NCBI GenBank assembly: GCA_002409445.1
Contig: DHNJ01000268.1
Location: 1,039 to 52,295 of the forward strand
Length of the DNA: 51,257 bases
Origin: Armatimonadetes bacterium UBA5419
Lineage (GTDB): Bacteria > Armatimonadota > UBA10988
Direction of reading: 5' to 3'
Each line of letters begins with the position of its first letter. Positions within the stretch are counted from its first letter, which is position 1. A program made the position numbers and the translations under genes. Shown in pieces: positions 25,147 to 33,300 of the stretch. The notes beneath the pieces are model-generated. The model did no database searches, had not been told where the DNA came from, and was given only the letters and a program-made list of their open reading frames with translations.

Positions 25147-26825
25147 TCGCGCGCGGCCTGGCGGTGCTGCCAGTCCAGGAGCCCGTAGGCCGTCCAGAGC
25201 ACCGGCGCCAGACCCGCGGTGCCGTCCCGGTGCGCTTCGAGCAGCCGCAGCAGGAGCGTGCCGTCTAGTCCACACTGACTGTCGCTGGCCTCGTCAGCAA
25301 ACGCCGCGCGGCATCGCTGGTACAACGGCCCGCGCAGCCAATCGTCCAAGGGCAGCCGCCACGGCGTCCTCGGTCGGGCGGCGACACCGGCGGGTAGCAG
25401 CCGCTCGGCCAGGCGCCGCAGCAGCCATTTGCCCTGGCTGTCGCGGTAGAGCAAGTTGTGCGGCAGTCCGAGTGCGTATGCGGCGACCTCGATGTCGACG
25501 AACGGCGTCCGGCCTTCGACGCCGTGGATCATCGTAGTTCGGTCGAACTGCAGCAGCAGGCTGTCGGGCTGCCAGCTGCTCAGGTCCTTGAACTGCGCCT
25601 CGCGGTGGGCCACGGGCAGCAGATCCTCGTCGACCCGGCCGCCGCCGCCGGGGTTGAGCCGCGCGACGAGCTCGGGCGGGGCGATCCAGCGCGCGGACAT
25701 CGACGGCGCGGCGTACAGGGCATAGCCACCAAACAGCACATCCGCGCCGTGGCCGGCGAGCACCACCCGCATCTCGCGGCCGGCTGCGCGCGCCAGGAGC
25801 CAACTGGGGATCTGCCTGGGGTCTCCCAGCGGCTCATCGACCGCCGCGAGGACCTCGTCGAGCGCGGCCAAGCAGTCGTCCTCTGTCAGGACGACGGCCA
25901 CATGCTGTAAATCTAGCGCAGCGGCGGTCGCTGCCGCGGCGCCGCCGGCGCCGCCCACTTCCAGCCCGAAGCTACGCTTGCAGCCCTGGCGGGCGGCGAG
26001 GGCGGCGATAAGACTGCTGTCGACGCCGCCGCTCAGCAGCAGCCCGACCGGCACGTCGCCGCCTAGGTGCCAGTGGACGCTGTCGGACAGCACGGCGTCG
26101 AGCGCGTCGACGGCGTCGTCGATGGTACCGGTCTGCGGCCGGGGCGCCGTGGGCGGCTGCCAGAACGGCCGCGGCGTGCCTTGGCCGAGGGTGACCTCGT
26201 GGCCGGGCGGCATGCGCTCGACGGATTCGACCAGCGGCGCCCGGCCCGGCACCCAGCCGCGCAGCAGCAGCTGCGAGACCGCCTCCGGTCGCAGGCGCAG
26301 CGGCACCAGACCGGGCGCCAGCAATGCGCGTAGCTCGGAGGCAAAGGCCCAAGCGCGGCCGTCGTCCAGTGGCGCGAGGTACAAAGGTTTGATGCCGAAC
26401 GGATCGCGCGCGAGGTGGACGCAGCGCTGGCCCTCGTCGACGACCGCCACAGCGAACATGCCGCGTAGCCGCTTGAGCAGCGTCGGCCAACCCCAGGCGA
26501 GGTAGCCGCGGAGGAGGACCTCCGTGTCGCAGGTGCTGCGGAAGACCTGGCCGGCGGCGGTTAGCTGGGCGCGCAGCTCCGCGTGGTTGTAGATCTCGCC
26601 GTTCTGGGCGACGATCACCTGCCCGTCATCGCTGGCCATCGGCTGCCGGCCGGCGGCCAGGTCGACGATGCTCAGCCGCGTCGCGCCGAGCGTGCTCGAG
26701 GCCGTCGACAGAGTGTGCCGGTCGTCAGTGCCGCGATGGCGGAGCCGGGCGAGCATCGCCTCGGTCAGGTCGGTCCGTCGCAACGGATCCCAGCTCGGCG
26801 CCCAGACACCTGCCAGACCACACAT
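25143..26825 (-). CDS. Asparagine-synthase-like glutamine amidotransferase with altered active site
   Basis: The start is ATG at 26825 behind AAGGGGGG. It places Cys2 (MCGLAG) at the N-terminus as the glutaminase nucleophile. The product is 560 aa. The Ntn domain continues with RHRGTDD, RLSIVDLAAGRQPM and NGEIYNH; the synthetase domain has the ATP-pyrophosphatase loop LLSGGVDSSL. The usual S-G-E-G-x-D-E-x-F-G-G-Y loop reads LAGHGADVLFGGY: the catalytic Glu of AsnB (Glu348 in E. coli) is His and the later Glu is Val. It may therefore amidate something other than aspartate, as glycan-cluster AsnB paralogs do. It follows the S10 peptidase by 11 bp. Confidence 0.84.
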   Translation of the reverse strand: MCGLAGVWAPSWDPLRRTDLTEAMLARLRHRGTDDRHTLSTASSTLGATRLSIVDLAAGRQPMASDDGQVIVAQNGEIYNHAELRAQLTAAGQVFRSTCDTEVLLRGYLAWGWPTLLKRLRGMFAVAVVDEGQRCVHLARDPFGIKPLYLAPLDDGRAWAFASELRALLAPGLVPLRLRPEAVSQLLLRGWVPGRAPLVESVERMPPGHEVTLGQGTPRPFWQPPTAPRPQTGTIDDAVDALDAVLSDSVHWHLGGDVPVGLLLSGGVDSSLIAALAARQGCKRSFGLEVGGAGGAAAATAAALDLQHVAVVLTEDDCLAALDEVLAAVDEPLGDPRQIPSWLLARAAGREMRVVLAGHGADVLFGGYALYAAPSMSARWIAPPELVARLNPGGGGRVDEDLLPVAHREAQFKDLSSWQPDSLLLQFDRTTMIHGVEGRTPFVDIEVAAYALGLPHNLLYRDSQGKWLLRRLAERLLPAGVAARPRTPWRLPLDDWLRGPLYQRCRAAFADEASDSQCGLDGTLLLRLLEAHRDGTAGLAPVLWTAYGLLDWQHRQAARD

Positions 26826-26836
26826 CGTGCCCCCCT

Positions 26837-28357
26837 TTAACTCAAGGTACCGGCGCCGGCCGCGACGAACGCCCGCACGTCCGCACCAAGCTGATGCAGG
26901 CACTCGTCCTTAACGTACATCATGTGCCCGGCCTCGTAGTAGGTCATCTGCAGATGGTCGCGCAAACTCTCATGCAGGCCAAGGTGGGCGAAGGTGTGCT
27001 CCGTCGCAAAATACGGCGTAGCCAGGTCATAGTAGCCATTGGCACAGAGCACGCGCAGCGACGGGTTGTGGGTCATCGCCTCGCGCAGGCAGTCGCTGAA
27101 ATTCAGGTACCGGTTGCCCCACTTGCCATAGCCCCACTTCTCGTAGAGCGGGGCGAGGATCTGGTAGCGCTGCTCGGCACGGAAGCCCAGTTCGCTGCCC
27201 AGGTAGTGGTTCCAGGCACTGGTGTAGGCCCCCGACAGCGCGGCGCTGCTCGGGTCGTACTCGTAGCTGTCGCTAACCAGGGCGCGGTCGCGGCCGAGGT
27301 AGCGGCTGTCCAGCCGGCCGACGGTCTGGCCACGGTCGCGCAACAGTTCCTTGTTGAAGCGGCCCATGTCGATGCGCAGCCGGGCCGCCTCCAGGTAGCT
27401 CGTCGACAGGCCGGTCAGCCGGCTGAGCCGGTCACGCAGGCTACGCGCGCGGCTGGCGGGCAGGCGGTCGCCCAGGAGCAGGCCGCTGGCGTAGTCGCCC
27501 AGCGCGAACTCCTCCGCCTCGGCCAGCAGATCACGGAGGGCGAGCTTCTGCTGCGCTGGCTTGAGCGCGTTGTGGTACCAGGCGGTCGCCGCGTAGGCCG
27601 GTAGGTAGAGGACGTACGGCAAGTCGTTACCGTCGGCGAAGCGGATGGTCGCCATGCTCAGCACGCTGGAGACCAGGACGATGCCCGCGAGATAAAGGCC
27701 GTGGTCGCCTTGCAGCTTCTGCGCGAGACCAGCGGAGCGCATCGTGCCATAGCTTTCGCCGCCCAGGTAGATCGGCGAGGCCCACCGGCCGTTGGCCGTT
27801 AGGTACTGGGTGATGAACGCCGCAACGCTGTCCACGTCGCCCTCAACGTTCCAGAACTGGTCCGCGTCGACACCTTCGGCCGCTTTGCTCAGGCCGGTGC
27901 CGACCGGGTCGATGAAGACCAGATCGGCGACGTCGAGTAGCGTGCCGGGATTGTCGGCCAAGCGTGCCGGCGGCGGCAATGCCTCGCCCTCCGGCCCGAG
28001 GACGACCCGCCGCGGGCCCCAGGCGCCCATATGCAGCCAGACCGATGAAGAGCCGGGCCCGCCGTTGAAGGCGAACAGCAACGGCCGGTTCTGCGGCTCG
28101 CCGGCACCATCCAGGGTATAAGCGGTGAAGAAGAACTCGGCCCACGGCTTGCCGTCATCGGTGCGGACGGTGAAATGTCCGGCTTTCGCCTGGTAGGCCA
28201 ACGTGCGCTCGCCGACGGTGACCTTGCCTTGGCTCTCGACAACGGGGGGCCGATCGCTGCTTGCCGCGGGCGGCGTATTGAGGGTGAGCGCCACCTGGAC
28301 CCGTGGTAGTTCGACCTCACCGGTGTACTGTGCGCTCGTCGGCTTCGACTCACTCAT
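26837..28357 (-). CDS. S10-family serine carboxypeptidase-like protein, no signal peptide
   Basis: The start is ATG at 28357 behind GGGGAG. The product is 506 aa. The S10 alpha/beta-hydrolase hallmarks are present: FNGGPGSSSVWLHMGAWGP (oxyanion hole), FIDPVGTGLSKA, the nucleophile Ser in GGESYGTMRSAG, the acid in GYYDLATPY and the His in YYEAGHMMYV. Family enzymes trim C-terminal residues at acidic pH and are normally secreted. Here the N-terminus (MSESKPTSAQYTGEV) is hydrophilic, so a cytoplasmic location is predicted unless export uses another route. It forms a two-gene unit with the AsnB-like gene. Confidence 0.85.
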   Translation of the reverse strand: MSESKPTSAQYTGEVELPRVQVALTLNTPPAASSDRPPVVESQGKVTVGERTLAYQAKAGHFTVRTDDGKPWAEFFFTAYTLDGAGEPQNRPLLFAFNGGPGSSSVWLHMGAWGPRRVVLGPEGEALPPPARLADNPGTLLDVADLVFIDPVGTGLSKAAEGVDADQFWNVEGDVDSVAAFITQYLTANGRWASPIYLGGESYGTMRSAGLAQKLQGDHGLYLAGIVLVSSVLSMATIRFADGNDLPYVLYLPAYAATAWYHNALKPAQQKLALRDLLAEAEEFALGDYASGLLLGDRLPASRARSLRDRLSRLTGLSTSYLEAARLRIDMGRFNKELLRDRGQTVGRLDSRYLGRDRALVSDSYEYDPSSAALSGAYTSAWNHYLGSELGFRAEQRYQILAPLYEKWGYGKWGNRYLNFSDCLREAMTHNPSLRVLCANGYYDLATPYFATEHTFAHLGLHESLRDHLQMTYYEAGHMMYVKDECLHQLGADVRAFVAAGAGTLS

Positions 28358-28399
28358 CGCGTATGCTCCCCGAGCGCGGAAGTGACCCGCGCCGATGGC

Positions 28400-28407
28400 A
28401 GTATACT
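28400..28407. promoter_or_regulatory. Palindromic -10-like element between divergent genes
   Basis: AGTATACT is its own reverse complement and offers a TATACT -10 box on both strands. It lies in the 82-bp gap between the S10 gene and the sigma-factor gene. Neither strand has a good -35 at 16-18 bp, so use by an alternative sigma factor or an activator would be needed. Confidence 0.3.
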
Positions 28408-28439
28408 CGGGCCAGGGGATGTAATGGAGAGGTGGCAGT

Positions 28440-29048
28440 ATGGCACCGGATGGCCAGAGGGACCGATCGATGAGCGACGCGGAACTGGTGGCGGCGGTGC
28501 TGGCGGGAGATACCGAAGCGTACTCTCTGCTAGTAGAGCGCCATCAGGATCGGGTTGTCGCCGCGGCGTACCACATTGTTTCCGATCGTGACGCCGCGGA
28601 GGATCTCGCGCAGGACGCCTTTGTCGAGGGGTTCCGTTCGCTGCGGCGGCTGCGTGAACCGGCCCGCGTCGGCGCGTGGTTCCACGGCATTGTCCAGCGC
28701 CTCTGCTACAAGTGGCTGCGCCGCCATAGTCGTGTTTCCTCGATTGAGACCGAGCAGTTCGACCTCATGCCGGGTGATTCGCCGCAACCCGACGAGCCAG
28801 GCGACCTGATGGAACTGCTCGCCCAGTTGCCCGAGCAGTACCGGCAAGTGCTCGTCGCGCGGTACCTCGAGGAGTTGGACTATACCGAGATCGCCGACCA
28901 GCTCGGCACGACGGTGAACAACGTGCGCGTCCGGGCCCACCGGGCGAAGATCCGATTGCGTGAGCTATTTGAGACTTTCGATGCCGCGCGCAAGGAGCGC
29001 GATCGGCAGCGGCTGCGCCTCATCGCGGGCGGTGGAGATTCGGCATGA
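28440..29048 (+). CDS. ECF-type RNA polymerase sigma factor
   Basis: The product is 202 aa from ATG 28440 (GGAGAGG upstream). ATG 28470 (AGAGGG upstream) is an equally good start that would begin MSDAELVAAVL, as many ECF factors do. The sigma-2 region spans SLLVERHQDRVVAAAYHIVSD to EDLAQDAFVEGFRSL. Sigma-4 spans LAQLPEQYRQVLVARYLEELDYTEIADQLGTTVNNVRVRAHRAKIRLRELF, a helix-turn-helix for -35 recognition. It is coupled by an ATGA overlap to a membrane anti-sigma-like gene, the usual arrangement for envelope-responsive sigma factors. Confidence 0.92.
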   Translation: MAPDGQRDRSMSDAELVAAVLAGDTEAYSLLVERHQDRVVAAAYHIVSDRDAAEDLAQDAFVEGFRSLRRLREPARVGAWFHGIVQRLCYKWLRRHSRVSSIETEQFDLMPGDSPQPDEPGDLMELLAQLPEQYRQVLVARYLEELDYTEIADQLGTTVNNVRVRAHRAKIRLRELFETFDAARKERDRQRLRLIAGGGDSA

Positions 29049-29758
29049 CCAAGGAGTGGCGCGAGCGTCTCGCCGCGTACGATGAAGCTGGCCTCGAGCC
29101 GCGTGAGCGTGCGGCTCTCGAGCTACTGCTCGACTCCGACCCCGAGGCGCGCGCCTACCTAGCCGATCTGCGTGAGGATCGCCAACGTTACCGCGAGGCG
29201 CTCGGCGCGATCACCGCGCGCCCCGGCTTCAACGCCGCGGTCATGGCGCGCGTCAGCGCGCACCAGGGCGCCTGGTACCGGCGCTTGGCGCTCAACCTTC
29301 GGCCCCGTGCGCTTGAGATGTTCGCCGTGGGCATGATGGCGTTGGTGGCCTTCGCCATGATCCCGCGTGACGTCGCCGCCCGGCAGCAGACCGTCTGCAA
29401 GACCAACCTTAAGGATCTTGGCCGCAGCCTAGCCGCCTATAGCCAGGACTGGGACGACCATCTGCCCGAAGCCAATACCTGGGCCGTGGCCACCGCTGCC
29501 TACCAGGAGCGGTCCAATGGGCTGATCTGCCCCGTCGACGACCGCGTCCAGGAGGACTCGCACATCGTTAGTTATGGCATGCCGCAGCGCGTCAGCGGGC
29601 AGAACCTGGGCCGCGTCCGCGATCTCGCGACCGAGGTCGCCCTACGCGATGCCGAGGGCTCGTTCCTCGCCCCGCGCCATGACCGGCGGGCTAACGCCGC
29701 CTACCTTGACGGCCACGTTGCCCCGCTGTCCTTCGACCCGCCGATCCCCGGCCGCTAA
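29045..29758 (+). CDS. Anti-sigma-like membrane protein with pseudopilin/H-X9-DG outer domain
   Basis: The product is 237 aa; its ATG overlaps the sigma-factor stop (ATGA, 29045-29048). Residues 1-75 form a cytoplasmic helical domain (EWRERLAAYDEAGLEPRERAALE...) comparable to the sigma-binding part of anti-sigma factors, but without a zinc HxxxCxxC motif. One membrane helix lies at about 90-106. The outer part starts with RQQTVCKTNLKDLGRSLAAY (113-132), nearly the conserved CxxNLKQLGLAxxxY segment of bacterial pseudopilins. It ends with H212-x9-D222-G223, the H-X9-DG motif normally at the end of pseudopilin-type proteins. This mixed architecture is unusual. Only 3 bp separate it from gmhA. 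Confidence 0.78.
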   Translation: MTKEWRERLAAYDEAGLEPRERAALELLLDSDPEARAYLADLREDRQRYREALGAITARPGFNAAVMARVSAHQGAWYRRLALNLRPRALEMFAVGMMALVAFAMIPRDVAARQQTVCKTNLKDLGRSLAAYSQDWDDHLPEANTWAVATAAYQERSNGLICPVDDRVQEDSHIVSYGMPQRVSGQNLGRVRDLATEVALRDAEGSFLAPRHDRRANAAYLDGHVAPLSFDPPIPGR

Positions 29759-29761
29759 CCG

Positions 29762-30334
29762 ATGGCCAGCCTGCTCGCGGCGAACGTCGCCGCCGCCCAT
29801 GCTGCGTTGGATCTTGCGGCCGCGCTTGACGAGCCGCTCCAGACCGCGGCTGAACTCGTCGCCGAGAGCCTGCGCGCGGGCGGCAAGCTGCTCTGCTGTG
29901 GCAATGGTGGCAGCGCGGCCGAAGCCGGCCACCTTGCGACCGAGTTCGTCGTGCGCTTTCGCGACGAACGGCCGGCGCTTGCCGCGATCGACCTGACCGC
30001 GAGCGGCGCCAACCTAACCGCCGTGGGCAACGACTACCACTGGGACGAGGCGTTCAGCCGCCAGATCGAGGCGCTCGGCCGGCCCGGCGACGTGCTGGTC
30101 GTTTTCACCTCGTCCGGCGCCAGCCCGAACATCGAACGCGCCCTGCACACCGCGCGCAAGCTCGGTGTGCGGCGCTTGGCTTTTCTCGGCCGCGACGGCG
30201 GCAGCTGCCGCGACCTGTCCGATGTCGAGTTGCTCGTCCCCGCCCAGGTCACCGCGCGCATCCAGGAGGCGCACCTCCTCCTCCTGCACACGCTGTGCGA
30301 GCTGGTGGAGCAGCGGCTGGGACTGCTCGGCTAG
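29762..30334 (+). CDS. gmhA: Sedoheptulose-7-phosphate isomerase
   Basis: The product is 190 aa, a single SIS domain of normal GmhA length. Motifs are CCGNGGSAAEAGHLATEFVVRF, the NDYHWDEAFSRQIEALG stretch, FTSSGASPNIERAL and the C-terminal IQEAHLLLLHTLCELVE helix that contributes to the active site. It makes D-glycero-D-manno-heptose-7-phosphate, the first step to heptose for LPS core or S-layer glycans, in the cytoplasm. It sits 3 bp after the anti-sigma gene, so it would be expressed with the sigma-factor operon. Its stop overlaps that of the convergent helicase gene (CTAG). Confidence 0.92.
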   Translation: MASLLAANVAAAHAALDLAAALDEPLQTAAELVAESLRAGGKLLCCGNGGSAAEAGHLATEFVVRFRDERPALAAIDLTASGANLTAVGNDYHWDEAFSRQIEALGRPGDVLVVFTSSGASPNIERALHTARKLGVRRLAFLGRDGGSCRDLSDVELLVPAQVTARIQEAHLLLLHTLCELVEQRLGLLG

Positions 30335-33300
30335 CCGGTCAGGTGCAGGCGGTCCGCGCCGTCGATCTGCTCAGCTCGACCGGTGGCCAGTAGGATCTCC
30401 ACCGCCTCGTTGAAGTACTCGCGCATCGGCGCGGAAACGCGCTGGTACCCCAGCAGCCGCGCCGTTTCGGTGACCAAGTCCTCGCGTGGCAGACCAATCT
30501 GCTGGCGCAGCACCTCGGCGGCCGCGTTGGCAACCTCTTCGGGCGCGATCTCCTCGGCCTTCCGCTTTTCTCGCTCCGCGTCGCCGTTCACCCGGAAGAC
30601 GCGGTACTGCGCCGGATCGGCGCCCGCCGGCCAGAGGAACGTCCGCTCGCCGCGCCGGTGCACGTCGACGGCCGCGGCGGGCAGCGCGTTGTCGACGGCC
30701 ACGCGGACGGGCTTGGTCAAGCTCTTGATGTCCCAGAACTGGATGACCCGGCGCGAGGCGGCCTCGAGGCTGAGCGGCCCCTCGCGCTGCACCACGGCCG
30801 ACAGCACCGTGGCGATCTTCGCTCGTGCTGACGGGCCGAAGAAGTCCTCGCGCGTGCCCAGCGGCGCACGCGGCCTACTCTCGCGGTAGACGGGCCATTC
30901 GGTCTGCGTGTGTGCGGGTGCTGCCTCGTCGGCGGCGAGGACGTCATTGTCGTCCGCCGGTGGCGTCTCGTTCGCTACGGGCTCCGGAGCTTTCTCCGGT
31001 TCGGCCGGCTGCGCATCCGACGGCGCGGCGAGCGCCGCGGAGATCGCCTTCTCCAGCCGCGCGAGCACTCGCTTGGGCTCTTGCCACCATTCCAGCGAGT
31101 AGACCCGCTCCAATCTCCAGCCCAGGCCGGCGAGCACGTCACGGCGCAGCAAGTCGCGGTCACGGACCGAGCTGGCCTGACGGTAGCTAGCACCGTCGCA
31201 AGCGATGCCCAGGATGTGGCGGGTCGGGTCACGTGGGTCGCGCACGGCCAGGTCCAGGCGGTAATCGGACGAGCCGACCGCCAGGTCCACCTCGTGGCCG
31301 CGCGCGCGGAGTGCCTCGGCCAGAGCCTGCTCGATGCTTTGCTCGCTCGCCGCCGTACCGTCGCTCGTGGTGCCGCCGGTCAGCGCGCCGAGACCGCGCT
31401 CAGCGAAGTCGAGATAGGCCTTCAGGTCGCCCACCCCGCCCTCCTTCGAGACGCGGCCAAGGTCGATGTCCTCGGCCCGTAAACTGGCAAAGATCATCGT
31501 CTCGCGCCGCGATCGGGTCACCGCCACATTCAGCCGCCGCGCCCCGCCCGCCTTGTTTAGCGGGCCGAAGTTCATCGCGACCCGGCCTTCGCTATCTGGC
31601 CCGAAGCAGATGGAGAAGAGAATCACGTCGCGTTCGTCGCCCTGGACGTTTTCGAGGTTCTTGACGAACAGTGGCTCCTCGCGCTCCGGGTCCAGCGCGG
31701 CGTCCAGCACCGAATTGCTGCCGCTGCGCATCTCGAGCAGATCCTCGATGAGTCGCTGCTGGGCCATGTTGAAGGTCACCACGCCGAGTGACTGGTGTTG
31801 GCGCAGCGGGTCGGCGAGGCGCTCCTCAATCTCCGTGACGATGGCCTCGGCTTCGGCCTGGTTGGTGCGCTCGCCGCCGCGGTCGTAGGTGCCACCGACG
31901 AAGCGGAAGCTGACCGCCGAGTCGCGGTCGGGCGAGGGGAACGTGACCAGCCGTCGGTCGTAGTAGCGGTGGTTGCTGAACGTGATCAGGCTCTCGTGCC
32001 GGCTGCGATAGTGCCAATTCAGATGATGCTGACCGATCTGCGCAGCCTGGCAGTCGTCCAAGATGCTTTCGAGGTCGCGCACCTCCTCGTCGTCGGCCGG
32101 TTCGTCGTCGGCCTCGGCGCGCTCGAAGAAGCTGGTCGGTGGCAGCTGCCGTGGGTCACCGACGATGACGACGCTGCTGCCGCGTGCCATCGCCCCGATA
32201 GCATCCCAGACCGGGATCTGCGAGGCCTCGTCGAAGACCACGAGGTCGAACGGCGGGTGCTTCGGATCGAGGTACTGCGCAACCGACAGGGGGCTCATCA
32301 GCAACACCGGCTTGAGCTTGCCTAGCAGACGCGGGATCTGCGCGAACAGCGAGCGCAACGGCAGGTGGCCCCGCTGGCGTTGTGTCTGGCGCAAGAGAAT
32401 GCCCACTTCCGAGTTGTCGTTCACGTAGGTGCCGACCTGTGGAACCTCCTTGGCGAGCTTGGCGATCAGATGTGCCTGGGCCGCGTCCATGACTTGCTTG
32501 TCGGCCTTGGCGAACTCGGCGAGGGTGTGCTCGAAGGTGGCCCGTCGGAACCGAAGCAGGGCCGGTTCGGCATCGACGACGAACTGCGTGAACCAGCGCG
32601 CGTACGAGTGCTCGAAACTGTCGGCAACCTCATCCGCTGGTAGTTCGCCCTGTTCGATTGGTGCCAGCAGGGCGCTCAGGCCACCCTGCGCCGCGGCACC
32701 GCGCGCCTGCCGCCAGTCGAGCCAACCTTGGACGTCGCCCAAACTGTCCGTGAGCGCCGCGCTGCGTGCGGCCAGCCGATCGAGGTAGGCGTCGTCGTCA
32801 CTCGGCTCCGCCAGCCAGGACGCCTCAGTGCCGAGTTCTGCCGCGAGAGCGGTGACCGCGTCGTCCAGCGCCACGGCGCCTTGGAGCAGCGCCTGCACGC
32901 GTGGCGCCGCGCCGGCGGCTTGTGCAGTCTCGAGAAATGGGGCCACCGCCTCGGCTGCGCCCTCGCCCAGCAGCGTGTGGGCGGTCTTGCGCAGGCTGGC
33001 CAGCGCGTCCAGCGCCGTCTGCAGGGCGGACCACTCGGTCGCGGCGCCCTGCCACAAGGCGCCAAGCCACGGTTCGGCCGCCGTCGACGCCACCGCCCGT
33101 AGATGCGCGCCGGCGTCCAGCGCGGCCGGTAGGTCGGTCGACAGTGTCGCGGCGGACTCGGGTCCGCCGCCGGCGGCGCACAATACGGCCGCAGCTTCGA
33201 CGGCCTGGCGGGCGTCTGCCACGAGCGTCAGCGCGGTAGTGTGGTCGTCCGGTAGGCTCGTAGGCCAGACGCGGGCGAGGTCTGCTCGCGCCGTCTCCGC

